NCBI RefSeq assembly: GCF_000315625.1
Contig: NW_005434670.1
Coordinates: 1,013,564 to 1,077,563 of the forward strand
Length of the DNA: 64,000 nt
Source: Guillardia theta CCMP2712
Taxonomy: Eukaryota; Cryptophyceae; Pyrenomonadales; Geminigeraceae
Direction of reading: 5' to 3'
The notes beneath the pieces were generated by a model. It saw only the letters and a program-made list of their open reading frames with translations, searched no databases and was not told where the DNA came from. The position numbers were made by a program, and so were the translations under genes. Shown here piece by piece: positions 11,440-22,963 of the stretch (its first letter is position 1; every line of letters begins with the position of its first letter).

Positions 11440-11830
11440 ACTAAAGCCGCCGGCGGCGGAGGCTCCCGGCGCCGCCGCGGCGACTCAGATCGGACGCCGC
11501 CGCCCGCCGGGTCACCGCCGGGCCGCCGGCCAGTGCCCGCCGCCACGCCCATCGTGGTTCCGACTTGAACGGTCACCGTTTGCGGGGGGGGCCCGGGGGT
11601 GACAGTGTATCATGGTACCGATGATTTGAATGAACGGCCAAACTGATTTTTAACTTAACATTGAGTAAAGAATGAATCGGGGCCGGTGTCGGTAGTACCG
11701 TACAATACTGGTGAAGGGCCGCCCGGCAGCAGCGGGGGCCCGGGCGGCCGCGGGCCGCTCCGGCTGAGGCTCACTGGGCCGCGCGCCCCGCCCCGCCCGG
11801 CCCGGCCGGCCTCTGAGGCAGTACTGAATT
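11440..11830. other. GC-rich intergenic island (class with 28-nt elements)
   Basis: Very GC-rich DNA made of CCGCCGG, GGCCGCCGG and GGGCCCGGGG words, interrupted by AT-rich insertions and GGTACC/GTAC motifs. It separates the divergent UGM (-) and coiled-coil/PA/MORN (+) genes. It is similar in texture to islands at 33440, 35630, 47440, 49230 and 62270. No gene is visible from 11183 to 12369. Confidence 0.65.
11642..11669 (-). mobile_element. 28-nt AT-rich element, copy 1, with flanking duplication
   Basis: Minus-strand copy (reads ACTGATTTTTAACTTAAC on +, then ATTGAGTAAA). It is bracketed by GAATGAACGG at 11628-11637 and GAATGAATCGG at 11670-11680, a near-perfect direct repeat resembling a target-site duplication. 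Four bases (CCAA plus one) lie between the left flank and the element. Confidence 0.6.
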
Positions 11831-12369
11831 TACAACCAGCAAAACTAATAGGGCCGACCGTTACATTATCAGGCTGCGATTGCCGAGCTATGCCACTCGT
11901 GGTGACAGCGGACGCTGTTCACAGGCTTCCGCATGGCGCGACCGTCTCCGTTAGGGAGGAGGCGCGAGAATTGGTGGAGATATCGAGAGAGCCGGAAGAG
12001 AACTCGGAAAAAGCGATGAGTTTCAGTGTCACGAGACTTGTCGAAGATTTCAGTTGAGTATTACCGTCAACTGAGAAAAGTATAAAACTCGGCTGGCTGG
12101 AAGAAATCATGAGGGATGAAGAAAGAGGAATCAAAGGCAATCGCATTGGTTGGTATTATGATAGCACTAGCAATATATAATGTACGGACATATCAGTCGG
12201 TAGGGTAAACTAAATGAGCAGACAGGAATGAATGGAGTTTGTTCGAAGAGGTTCCTCACAGCTCAAACTGTATTCCTTGGGATAAGAGTAATGTTGTTTC
12301 AAACACATGTCGATCGATAATTAATGTGCTGAGATTTATGTAATCTGTTACTACAGGCTCCTTTCAAAG

Positions 12370-15300
12370 ATGGATCTTGATGCCGACATGATTGACTGGA
12401 GTTGGAGCGATTCGAGCGTCGATGACGAGGAGACAGAGGCAAGGCAGAACTCTCACTCGCGCTCTCAGGAGTGGAGAGGTTCAACCCCTGACGCTGGTAG
12501 CGATTCACTCTCCAAGGAGGTCGGGCAGAGGTTCCTGCCGAGGACGATGCAAGTGACACCGCACCATGTCACCGTGGAGGATGCCAAGTACGGAAGGAGA
12601 GCGGTCGAATCGCAGCGGGACTGGCACGAGCACCCGATCTCTAGAGCATCTTCCAGCAACCCGTCCAAGAACATCTCGGAGAACTTCAGGAAGGTGCCAG
12701 TGGAGGCCTTCAAGAAAGCCTTGTATCCATCCTCCTACGACAGCAACGGCGAATCTGCAAAGATCTTGGAGTATAGGAAGAGAATTGAAGACTTGGACCA
12801 ACAATGGAAGCAACAGGTGGGAAGACCAGCACGATCCTTGAGGTCTGACTTGAGCTCGTGTTCTGACATCGATTGTTTCCTCCAGACACAGATGAACGCC
12901 AAGATGGAGGAACTTCTCCGTATGCAGGTGGAGCCAGTTAGTCTGAGCAGCTCCCCTCTGACCGGCTCGCAGGAGGAGGCTTTGAGTGAGCGCGACGACA
13001 AGATAAGATCGTTAGAGGCAACTTTGAAGGAGAACGAGGCGAGGACCTGCATTATTTCTTGACTCGAATGTGTTCGACTGACTGTCGCATCCAGAGCCAT
13101 CTTAGACATGTCTCAGAGAAGATGTTTCAGACCAAGCACTCCTCTTCGCTCCATGTTGAGATCTTGGAGGAGGACAAGAAGACTATGCAAGAGCAGATCA
13201 ACTCATTGGAAGAAGAGAAGGCAAGGCACGAGGTCAGTCGCTGTCTGGTGGCCCTCCCTGCTCCCTCAAGTCTGCGTCACCTCAGGGAAGGATATCGGAG
13301 CTGGAGGAAGCTGTGATTGAGCGCGACGAGAAGCTGAGAAAGATGGATCAAGAGAAGTTGCGACTGCATGAGCTTCAGCTGGAAGAGAAAGACGAAATGA
13401 TCAGACGTCTCGAAGCAGCCCTTCAAGGTGAGGAGAGGGAGGGAGGGAGGGAGGGAGGGTCATTTCCACTGCTGGAGATGAACATGTTGCTTGTTTACAG
13501 CAAGATCAGACAAGACGGTAGAGGAGCTGAACAAAAAGGTACGAGGATAGGAGATCCAATGCGATGGACTCACACCATTGGAAAGATTTCAGAGCAAGAG
13601 GCTCAAATCAAGAGCTTGCAAACGGAGCACCTGAGCCTGAGCTCGGCCAACTCGGTCCCGCTGGAACAGATGAGGATGGAAGCGGAGCAACTTCAGATGG
13701 CGATCTCTATCATCGAGCCCAAGGTTCACATCCTGGATTCTCAACTCGCAGAAATCAGCACGTTGGAGCAGGAGAACAAGAAGCACTTCTACTCCCTCCA
13801 GATACGCGACAACGCCATGCAGAGTGAGCACGAGGCCATGACCAAGTTCCTGTCGCAGCGAGAGAGCATCATCCGGCAGCAGTCCAACGAGCTCTTTCAA
13901 CTCAGGTTCGCCTGCAACGAGCACAATACCAGGATGGAAGGTATGGCGCCTCCTCCTGCATGCTCTGCCTCTGACACAGCGCTGCCCTTGTCAGACATGA
14001 CCTCGAAGCTGAGTGCTCAGAAGGAGAAGTTCGACGCCCTCCAGGAGGAACTCAGCAAGAAGGACATGAGGATAGAGCACCTGCAGAAGACCATGGATCA
14101 CATGCAGCTCACCATGGACAGGATTCACAGCGCCATGGGGGAACGAGAGTCGCGCATGATGATGCTCCAGGTGCCCTACCAGCTGGTTTCCCTTGCCCTC
14201 CTCCTGCTCTTGTTTCCCTTGCTCTTGTTTCCCTTGCCCTCCTCCTGCACTTGTTTCCCTTGCTCTTGTTTCCCTTGCCCTCCTCCTGCTCTTGTTTCCC
14301 TTGCTCTTGTTTCCCTTGCCCTCCTCCTGCTCTTGTTTCCCTTGCACTTGTTTCCCTTGCTCTTGTTTCCCTTGCCCTTGTTTCCCTTGCCCTCGCTCCT
14401 CCTGGCTTTCGTCTCTAAGTTTGGACCAGACGTCTCTGGACCAGACTCAGCCGGCCTTCAGCATAGCGCAAAAAGCCATCGAGGAGCGCGACATGAAGAT
14501 CGACGCCTTCCAGATGCTCCTAAAGATGGGCGAATCCCAGGTGCAGGAAAACCTCAAGGCGCTGGACGATGCCATGGCGAATCTCAAGGTGAAGGACGAG
14601 AAGATCAAAGAGCTCGAGGATGTGATGAAGGAGAAGAATCACCACATCGAGCGGCTCGAGAGGCTGCTGGAGGAGAGGGGCCAGCACGACTTGACGCACA
14701 GCAAGGAGGAAGATTCAGAGATCATGAGGGCCTCGACATTCTCTCCTCAGGTTCACGCCTCCCTCCATTCGGCCCAGGAGGTTCCCTGGACGCCGGCGAA
14801 CCGAGACGTCCGGGCTGAGGGGGAAGCGCAGCGTGCTGACGTCATCAAGTTCGAGGGGCAGGAGGTGACTGTGAGCAGGAGCATCGGGTTCGGTGAGAGC
14901 CGCAACCTGGTTGGCACGGTGGTGCGAGCGAACCCCATCCATGCAGACGGGGACCTGGTGAACGCCGACGAGGTGGGAGGGAACATCGTGCTGATCGAGC
15001 GGGGGAAGTGCACGTTCTATGAGAAGGCAGTGAGGGCGACGGCCGCTGGCGCCATCGGCATCATCTTTGTCAACGTCGACGACGAGCTGATTCCTCCCTC
15101 TTACACGGAGCAGCAAGAGAGGCCCATCAGCGTCCCGATAGTTTGTATCCGGAAATCAGACGCGAGAGAGCTCAGGGACGGGACCCAGGTGTTGATGGTG
15201 TTTGCAGAGGAGGCCGGGGAGAAGAGCTCTTGGCAGAACTCGTTGACTGTAGCAGCCAATGGACAAGAGGACGATCTTGCGAGCAAGGGTGTCAGCGTGA

Positions 15301-16190
15301 AGACTTGCAGGCTCGATGGGTTCATCGGCAACTACATCGTGTCAGACTCTGTGCTCAGGCTGGAGGAGAACAGCCTGCGTCTGCTGATCAACGACAACAG
15401 CGTCGTCCTGAAGTTCGTGCTGGACGGTTGCGGAGAGAGCTTCATCGCTGCCATGAGCAGACATGCTGTCTCCTACTCCACCTTTAGGATCATCCTGCAG
15501 GACCCTTCGCTGCTCAGCCACTCCCTCTGCCTTCACGTGCTATGCTCCGACAGGGATAAGGCGCTTCTCTACCCCAGGTTCCTCAGGTTCCTGGCCGAGG
15601 TCAAGGACAAGGACGGGATGACCTACAACGGAGATTCTTCTCAAGGGCTCCCTCAAGGCATCGGGCTGGCTACCTGGCCCAACGGGAATCAGTTCATCGG
15701 CTCCTGGAGCGCCGGCTTCATGCATGGCGTCGGGATCTTCGTGTGGAGCAACGGCGACACATACCGGGGGGACTGGACAGGAGGAGTTCGCAGCGGCTTC
15801 GGTACCATGGAGTCCTCCTCTGGCACCATCTACCAGGGCTGTTGGAAAGATGATGTGAAGCACGGGCCCGGGGTCGAGGTGGACTCGTCGGGGAGGAAAC
15901 GCTACGGGATTTGGCTCGACGGCTTCCAGCATGCAAGGGGGGTTCATGTGCAGTCAGACGGCAAGAAACAGTCTGTCCTGTACAACTTTGGGAGGATGAT
16001 TCAGCAGAATGAGTTTCCTCACCCGCAGAAGTTGGAGAAGCAACAGTTCCAAAAGTGCGTCGCCACGGCAAAGGAAGCTGCTAAGAAAGCAGCGCAAACG
16101 GCGTCGACTGCGCAGCAGATCGGGAAGAACTACCTGCAGATCTCTCCTTCAAGGATGCAATCTTATTTGAATACGAACTTGAGTCCCTGA
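12370..16190 (+). CDS. Coiled-coil / protease-associated (PA) / MORN-repeat protein
   Basis: Multi-exon gene encoding a long protein with an unusual domain order. It starts MDLDADMIDWSWSDSSVDDE (acidic N-terminus). The N-terminal half is heptad-rich coiled coil spread over several exons (such as ISELEEAVIERDEKLRKMD and DALQEELSKKDMRIEHLQKT), continuing to MKEKNHHIERLERLLEER near 14690. Then comes a PA domain at about 14900-15210 (NIVLIERGKCTFYEKAVRA, AGAIGIIFVNVDDE, VPIVCIRKSDA). The C-terminal part has at least four MORN repeats at about 15620-15930 (GIGLATWPNGNQFIGSW, HGVGIFVWSNGDTYRGDW, GFGTMESSSGTIYQGCW, HGPGVEVDSSGRKRYGIW). Introns fall at about 13045, 13232, 13427, 13541, 13939 and 14170-14450; the last is filled with a pyrimidine minisatellite. 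A CTACAG just upstream of the ATG suggests a spliced 5' UTR. Scaffold or membrane-proximal role is inference. Confidence 0.8.
14186..14400. repeat. CCCTTG-CTCTTGTTT intronic minisatellite
   Basis: Irregular tandem array of CCTTGCTCTTGTTTC and CCTTGCCCTCCTCCTGC units lying wholly inside an intron of the coiled-coil/PA/MORN gene. The strong pyrimidine strand bias would suit a long polypyrimidine tract. All frames read through it with Leu/Phe/Pro-rich translations, which should not be taken as protein. Confidence 0.85.
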
Positions 16191-16336
16191 TTGCAGTCAA
16201 AGTGAAGCACGTGAGCGGAACGATGCGTTTTGGTGCAGCAGTTGGAATGTCAACCTAGAAAACGAATGAAATAGCGGAATGAAGTCTCTCTTTAAGAACG
16301 TGATGATGCAACACATTAAAGTCTTTCTTATGAATC

Positions 16337-16942
16337 TCAACAGGAGCTGGCAAGAAGTTCGTTGGCACCTCGTATGCGATGAGAATCTCGCAGCTCGTCT
16401 TCAAGTACGTCTGCACCGTTGAAACTCCCTTCCAGTTTAGCGGCAGGAGAGGACTGGATGAAACTACATGAGCTGTCAAGGATAGACTCTGCCTCTGCCA
16501 GGAAACTGCACGAGGTACAGGAGTCGTCGGCATACACTCTGACTGAGGCATGTTGCTCGGAGCGTTCATATGGCAGATGCCGCCTGAGGTATTCTTCATC
16601 GCACGTGTCCTCATCGCTACTCTCGCTCATGGAGCCTGCTCTGTTTCTAAGTTCCTCCATCCTCCTCCAAGATCCTTTAGGAGTTATGTTCACTGCAGGG
16701 CTCTCCAGCATCGCCTTCCCGTGATCGCTTTCATCTTGCTGCGATGAAGCTTGTTCCTCACAACCGCTTACCCTACCATACCGCTGCAAGTCTTCATCAT
16801 GGGCTTCATTGTTGCCTGCAACATGACACGCTCCTTGTTGTTTCCTTGCATCATTATCGTCGAATACTCTCATCTCCTCATCTTCTCTTGAGCATCTCTC
16901 ACCTTCTCCTCCTCTACAGCCCTGAGCAGGGTTTCCGTGCAT
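16337..16942 (-). CDS. Uncharacterised acidic, Ser/Glu-rich protein
   Basis: Open frame of about 201 codons from the Met at 16940-16942 (MHGNPAQGCRGG) to GANELLASSC-stop. The frame stays open further upstream, to a Met at 17026, but that part is AT-rich and looks non-coding. The protein is hydrophilic and acidic, with runs such as SMSESSDEDTCDEEYLRRHL and a Cys/Ser patch (DDSCTSCSF). No domain is recognised. It lies tail-to-tail with the MORN gene, about 150 bp apart. It could be one exon of a longer gene. Coding status is inferred only from frame length, composition and position. Confidence 0.4.
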   Translation of the reverse strand: MHGNPAQGCRGGEGERCSREDEEMRVFDDNDARKQQGACHVAGNNEAHDEDLQRYGRVSGCEEQASSQQDESDHGKAMLESPAVNITPKGSWRRMEELRNRAGSMSESSDEDTCDEEYLRRHLPYERSEQHASVRVYADDSCTSCSFLAEAESILDSSCSFIQSSPAAKLEGSFNGADVLEDELRDSHRIRGANELLASSC

Positions 16943-16959
16943 TTCTTGCCGTTGGAATC

Positions 16960-17700
16960 GGAGTGAAAATAGTATTAATTTCCAGATATTGTGTAGTTTT
17001 AATACTAAATCATACCAAACATACAAATACTCTCTATTTAACCCGAAACTACCTAAATTGTTTCCAAATTAAGTGAATTCTATATCAATGTATTTAAAAT
17101 TAGCAGGTATGCACTTAAAACCAATCAAATTCTTGCTCGAACTCCTTTGGTTGCCCTACCTTTGAATCAGGGGTTTGCTGAAAAAGGGGGGTGGTTCTTG
17201 AAGTACCGGTACCATGATAAAAATACCCGGTCCTTGTACATCAAAATCATGGAAACAATGGGGTACCTAATGAATCAGACAGGGAAATGGGTGGGGTAGA
17301 AAGTAGATGCAGTTGAAACGGTTGTGTTTGAAAAATGTTTTTTTCAATGGGGTGGGGTGCATCAAAAATATAGGGTAGTGGTTTTGATAACAGGGTGATC
17401 ATAGACACTGATTGGTCAATCCTCATTCTTATGGGGGTGGGGTCATTAGAGCAGTCTGAAGAGACCCTAATAAGTACAGGTTATTGGAGGGGTTTCAGCA
17501 TTTGAAAGGTGGGTGTTGTTCAATGTAAGGGGTGTCTGAATGGAATGGGTGAAGAAGGGGGTAGGGTGTATATTTTCTGATCGAAAAACAGCCAGTGGGG
17601 TGGGTTTTGATGCTGGCTGGTACAAATTGATGGTAACATACAAAGAAATATCGAAGGGGTGATTAAATATCTTTACAATTTTCAAATTCATCAATTTTTA
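16960..17700. other. AT-rich stretch plus G-rich GGGGT block
   Basis: 16960-17110 and 17640-17750 are AT-rich. The section between (17150-17640) is strand-asymmetric, with GGGGTGGGGT, GGGGGTAGGGTG and GGTACC words on the + strand. This is the longest gene-free stretch before the retinoblastoma-related gene. No gene is seen. Confidence 0.6.
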
Positions 17701-17825
17701 ATTGAAATATGACATTCAAATTCAAACTTTCAGAGCTTTACAGATGAAAATTGCGGTGTTTGGATTACCGGATCCGGTTTTTGCGGGGACCGCCATGGTG
17801 GAGGGCGCAATGGAAACGGAAAAAG

Positions 17826-18384
17826 ATGGAAGATGGGGCAGAGGAGGGGAGGAAGCGAAGGCAAGTTGAAGGAAAGCAAGGACTTGGGCTGTTTGACTTC
17901 GTTCAGCAGATCAAGTAAGTGACATGTCCTATACTCATTGCACTATCACTTCCTCCCATGTTCTCTTTGTTTTAGCACACCTTCCTACATACGCCCAGCA
18001 GCAAACACGCACGCTTCATGCAACCGTGTCTCGACTTTCACATCTTTCCAGTAACATCATCATTTCGATGCCACCCTCACTCGTCTGCTTGTCTGGGATG
18101 CCTTCTAACTCACAGTTCCTGGTTGGTACAGTCACCATGGAGAAACAAGGCGAGAGCCAGAACCCTGCAATAGAGAGTTGCACAGAAGAAGACTTCGAAG
18201 CTGCTAAGAGGTTGCAGCGTGACTGGTCAGAATATGCAGAGAAGGTGTGCTGCTCTTGAGAGCGTTTCGCCTCGCATTGTGCTTCTGAAGGCCCTCATTT
18301 GACAGGACGATGGGATTGTCAAGGACACGAGCGTCTATCTGCCGAGTTGCCTGTACATCGTGTTGAAAGGAAGATACATGAAAG

Positions 18385-18418
<34 letters not shown>

Positions 18419-21400
18419 GCATCCAGGTGTGATGAATGAAGCATCACTGCGTCTTGTGGATGACCCGTTTGCTCTCAAGATGTCCAAGTAGCACGTGCCG
18501 ATGACCTCATTCAAGCGTACGGCTGCCCCATCCTGAAAGGCTTCTTCCAAGATGTCACCAACATGTTTCAATCCTCGAAGAAACAAGAATGGTTTCTGGT
18601 GAGTTAGTCTTGCTCCTTGCGTAGATCGGCTGAAGGTTTGAACAGCGGTTGTTCCCCGACGGAATTGCTCTTGACAAAGCGCTGGGACAATTCAAAACCT
18701 TGGAGGCAAACTTCATCGTGGGGATCATCCTCTATAACAAGCTGGAGAAAATCATTCAAGTGTTGAAGGACAGGAGCATCGTGACGGAATCCGAGGCGTC
18801 TGAATTGACGTACCCCTGCTGGGTTCTCTTCCTTCTCCACTCACAACACATGATGCGAGATGGCAAGTGTATGGATATCTTCCCGAGCTTCAAGTTTCTT
18901 GTTTCTTGTCTCCGAGCGACGTTATTGTGTGTACTTCCCGTAGTGAGTCCAGGAGGAAGCTTCGCCAGCAGGAAAGAGGAGAAGGCTACCCTCTCCGACC
19001 TGATCTTGCACGCGGTTTGTCTGACAGAAGATGTTGTCAAGCTGCTGGGGAAGGAGGTGGAAGACATCGAGGAAGCGACGCAGAAACTTGTGGAGAGTGA
19101 AGCCAAGTTGAAAGGAGGCGGGCTCGGAGAGTGGAGCAAGCTGCTAGACGAGGCGCTGACACGCCACCTGATGCTTCATCCACTCAACCTGCTAGACTGC
19201 CGCCTCATTCCTCGGCGGGGGGACCTCATCGATATCGAGCCTGCGCATGTGAGCACGGCAGCAGGGAGCAGCAGCGATCAGGACATGTCGGATGCGAGGG
19301 CGGTATCCAACATCGCGCCCTCCTCTCCCTCCAAGCCCCAGTCTCTGCATGGGGCCGAGGCCCGGACCTCGTCTGACCCGATCTTCCGCACTCCGGAGCG
19401 ACCGGTGAAGCACGCGAGGATATCGAATCCTCCTCCTACCCCGGTCAGTCAGGCACAGGAGGATCACGTCTGGTTTTCTCGCTTCCTCATGGGGGAGGGA
19501 GTAGAGCCAGACGAGAGGCTGATGGGCTTCTTGGAGGGGTGTACTCCTCCCGCCGGGGAGAAGACAAAGAAATCTCTCAGTGCGCTCATGGACAAGATTG
19601 GGATGCTGAGGGAGCACAGGGACCTCACGACGAGGATGTGCTTGAAGATCCTGAGGATGATCTGCATGCGAGAGGAGGAGAGGAAGAAGCTCGGGCCCCT
19701 TTCCATCATGCTGCATGACGAGGCGCTGCTCAAGAGCCTCGTCGCGTTTTCATCGGAGGTTGTCTCGTTCCTCCACCTTTCTTCATCCTTCCACCTCTCT
19801 TCCATCCTGCAGAAGGTTGAGATCAGCGAGTTCGAGCTTCTCATCTTCATCGAGAACTTCTTGCACCTTATGGAGGTGAAGAAGTTTCGCCTGTCCTATG
19901 GCATCAACCAGCATGTCCGTGACCTGTTGAACCGCATCGTGGAGAGCGAGGGATGGAAGAAGAACTCTACTCTTCTCCTCTACTTGCAGAAGGAGGAGCT
20001 TGCAGAGGTCTTTGCGCGAGCCTTGAAGGATTTCAAACAGGCAAGTCGAATGCCCAGTGGCGAATCGCTTGATATGCCCATCCTTTCCGATAGAAAGATG
20101 GGGATAATTATCGTTCTTATCTTGCTCTCTCCCTTTCTTCATTGATGCTTCTCTTATCTCTTGCTTGCTTCTGAACGGCTACCTCCACCAGCACAAGAAT
20201 TCTGTCCCTGAATCCCCCATGCGCATCTCGGCTCATCGGTCGTCGATGAAGAAGCAGGATGTTGCGAACTCAGCGGCGTCACAGGAAGCGGAGGCGCTGC
20301 AGCTTAGAGCGGTGATGTTGCACACCGCTTGCCGCCTCCTCTCGCTTCCTCCTCATCCTGCTACTCCTTCCCACCCCACTCCCCGTGCACCCCCTCCTCT
20401 TCCTCCTCTTCCTCCTCTCCAGTCCACTTTGACTTCCTTGTAGAGCGAGCGGCAGCTCTCAGCATTTGCCCGACGCCTGTGGTATCGAGCTGGTGAGCAG
20501 AGATCAATATGATGATAGATGTGAAGATTGTGATGACGAAGATATGGGAGTGGTGATGATATGGTTTGATTGTGATAAGATATATTGATGATGTTGGGAG
20601 ATGATGATGACGACGACAATAACGATGTTGGCGCAGTTGAAATCCTGGAAAGCATGTACAGAAACCTTCGATCTAGCGGGATCACGATGTGACGATCCGA
20701 TTCCTCCTCTTTCTGATCCTCTTGACGCTGCTGCTCGTGACTGCAGGAGGTCGTACAATAGAGCGTACGACGTGATGAGCAGGTGAAGAAAATGCCATCC
20801 TTTCCGTATGTCTTCTGTTTGTATGACGAGGTTTCCCTTCAGAATCTTGGAGTCTCCTTCTGCCCGAGGCCTCATGGTGGGCAGAAATCTTCATCAGGTT
20901 CGCTCGTTCTGTTGATGCTTGCGATGCGATCTGACATGTTCTCGCGCCTTGGCAGATCATTCTCTGTATCCTCTTCGGGGCCTGCAAGTCTGAAGGGGAG
21001 GGGAACGTCACCTTCAAAGTTCTTGTGTGCCAGCACAAAGCTGTGTACAACAATCAAGGCAAGAAAGGCTGCTCGTCCTATTTGCTGTGGCCCCTGCCTT
21101 ATGTCTAGATCATCCCATCGAACATCTCCCCCCTTGCCTCTCCCTCTCCTCCTCCCCTTCCCTTCCCTTCTCGACCCCTTCCCCTTGATCTCTGATTGGT
21201 CCGCATCCTCCTGGCTGATCCCCTCCCTCAGACTCTGACCTGCTCTACTGGAACGTCCTCCTCGATGAGAACAAGGTCTCCCGCAAACTCGGCCAGACTT
21301 GTTATCTGACAGCTGGTGGTCAGCTGGGGAATATCATCGAGTTCTACAACCAGAAGCTCGTTCCCGTCTGCAAGGTCTGCATAGCTGGGTGGGTCAGAGC

Positions 21401-21941
21401 CGGCGGATCTTCTAATGAGAGCATGCCAGGAGTTCGTTCACTCGGACATACACGACCTCTCTAGCACGGTAAACCTCCTCCCCCCTCCCCTCTCCGGCTC
21501 GATCTCGCATCTACTTCCCCTCCCTCCAGAGCCTTTCGCTCTCCTCCTCTTCCAATCCTCCTCCTTCCTCCGCCCCCCCCCCCCCCAATTCTGTTCTGAT
21601 TCTTCGCAGACCCCCCCTTCCAGCCCTTTCTCAGTCAAGAAGTACGTGAGAAGAAATGTGACGATCAGCCCCATGCTGCAGGTCTCTCTCGCTTCCTCCT
21701 CCTCCAGCTCCTGCTTTCCTTCCTCCTCCTCCCACGCCCCTCTCTCCCCCTCCCCTGCTCTTCTCCTTGAACCATTGCTACATATATTTGTTTCTCATCA
21801 AGAGGTACAGGATCGCGTCATCAGCATCAGTATGTCACCCAAGACCAACAGGTGAGCAGCAGGGGAGGGGAGGAGAGGTAACGATGCTGTTGTAGGCTGA
21901 TGACCTATGAGAGCTCAAGGGTGGGGATGGTGAGACTTTGA
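17826..21941 (+). CDS. RBR: Retinoblastoma-related pocket protein
   Basis: Cell-cycle repressor homologous to animal RB1 and plant RBR, expected to bind E2F/DP and LxCxE partners in the nucleus. An N-terminal exon probably begins MEDGAEEGRKRRQVEGKQGL at 17826, but its junction to EEDFEAAKRLQRDWSEYAEK is not resolved. Next come RB N-domain exons (ADDLIQAYGCPILKGFF; LDKALGQFKTLEANF; CWVLFLLHSQ). The A pocket is at about 19460-20040 (EERKKLGPLSIMLHDEALLK, FELLIFIENFLH). B-pocket exons are at 20750-21380: SYNRAYDVMSR|ILESPSARG, then NLHQ|IILCILFGACKSEGEG and NIIEFYNQKLVPVCK. The Cys, Lys, Tyr and Asn matching RB1 C706, K713, Y756 and N757 are present, while Y709 is Phe. The C-terminal region has TPPSSPFSVKKYV, NVTISPMLQ and a final exon ending at TGA 21939-21941. 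Two introns appear to use GC-AG (after FKQ near 20040 and after YNNQ near 21058). Exact exon edges at 20300-20750 are uncertain. Confidence 0.85.
18384..18418. repeat. (ATC)n repeat within the RBR gene
   Basis: About 11 ATC units directly after KGRYMKA in the N-domain exon. If retained it encodes poly-Ser; a donor-like GTGTGATG follows the repeat at about 18427. It is polymorphism-prone. Confidence 0.85.
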
Positions 21942-22442
21942 CGTGCAACGAGGATGAAGCTGAACGTGATGCAGAGAGAAGGAGAAGAGCACGAACAGAA
22001 CTTAAGGTGCAGCCCTTCCCTCCTCTTCTCATCAGTTCTATCCCTCCCTTTGTCCGTCCCTGAGGAGGAGGAGGAGGAGGAGGAGTAGGAGGGATTGAGA
22101 AGGCTTGGGTCGGGAGGGGAGGATTTCATTCCTTTGTCACCAATTTCCCTCCTTGGCCCCTCTTCCTTCCTCCACATCTTGCCTCTCCTCTCTATCAGTT
22201 TGCATTCCCTTTTGATCTTCATATCTCAAGCTTTTCCTTGTCAGGCTTAATAAGAGACAAAAACCCATGGAGTCGGAGCGATGAAGCTGAACTGCCAATG
22301 TACATGCCTGGCGGGGAAGGAGATTGTAATTCAATAATGAAGGATTCATAAGATGTAACATTAAAAGATGCCAAATATATTGTCAACCAAGCCCCTTCTC
22401 CCTTAATCTTCTGCAGCTTCTCCCTTATCCTCCTCCTCGTCG
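21942..22442. other. Tail-to-tail intergenic region between RBR and VPS13
   Basis: About 500 bp of pyrimidine/purine-rich DNA with a short (GGA)n at 22063-22086. Two genes converge here, so it should hold both 3' UTRs. No further gene is supported. Confidence 0.5.
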
Positions 22443-22922
22443 TCAAAGATTGTTTGACAAGTTGTTGAGGGTCGAAAATCCCGCCTTCACCCCCTGCAAC
22501 ATCCCGTCATACACTAACCCATCCTCTCCTCTTTCCCTCCTGCTGCCCCCCCGTTTGCCTCTCACCTCCTCTCACCTCCCTCCTCTCCCTTCTCCACTCC
22601 TGACTTACCGTCTTGATCCCTCCGAGCGCACGAACTGGGGCTGAGGCAACAGTCGAGAAGGCTTTCCCGGGGAGGGACAGCAACGTTCTCCCAGCTCTGC
22701 TCTGCTTGTCATGGCCAAGGGACAGCAATGGAGAAATGTGCTCACCCCCTCTCGACGGAATCGCCCCCCTCCTCCTCTCCCACTTCCTCCCACTCCTCCT
22801 GGATTGGTCGCCTCCTGTTCAGCCGCACGTGGCCAATGCTCTGTCCTTCCACTTGTAGTCCGAGCACGCGATCTGACCAGGCGTCGAGACCCTTGAGAAC
22901 AAACCTGCTCCCATGTCAGACA

Positions 22923-22963
<41 letters not shown>

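Noticed and set aside
11165..12057. Open frames across the GC-rich island
   Set aside because: GC-rich DNA has few stop codons; the translations are Ala/Gly/Pro/Arg junk.
14193..14420. Leu/Phe-rich segment as TM helices of the MORN protein
   Set aside because: It is intronic minisatellite; clean donor (MMMLQ|GTGCCC) and acceptor (ACTCAG|CC) remove it and restore the coiled coil.
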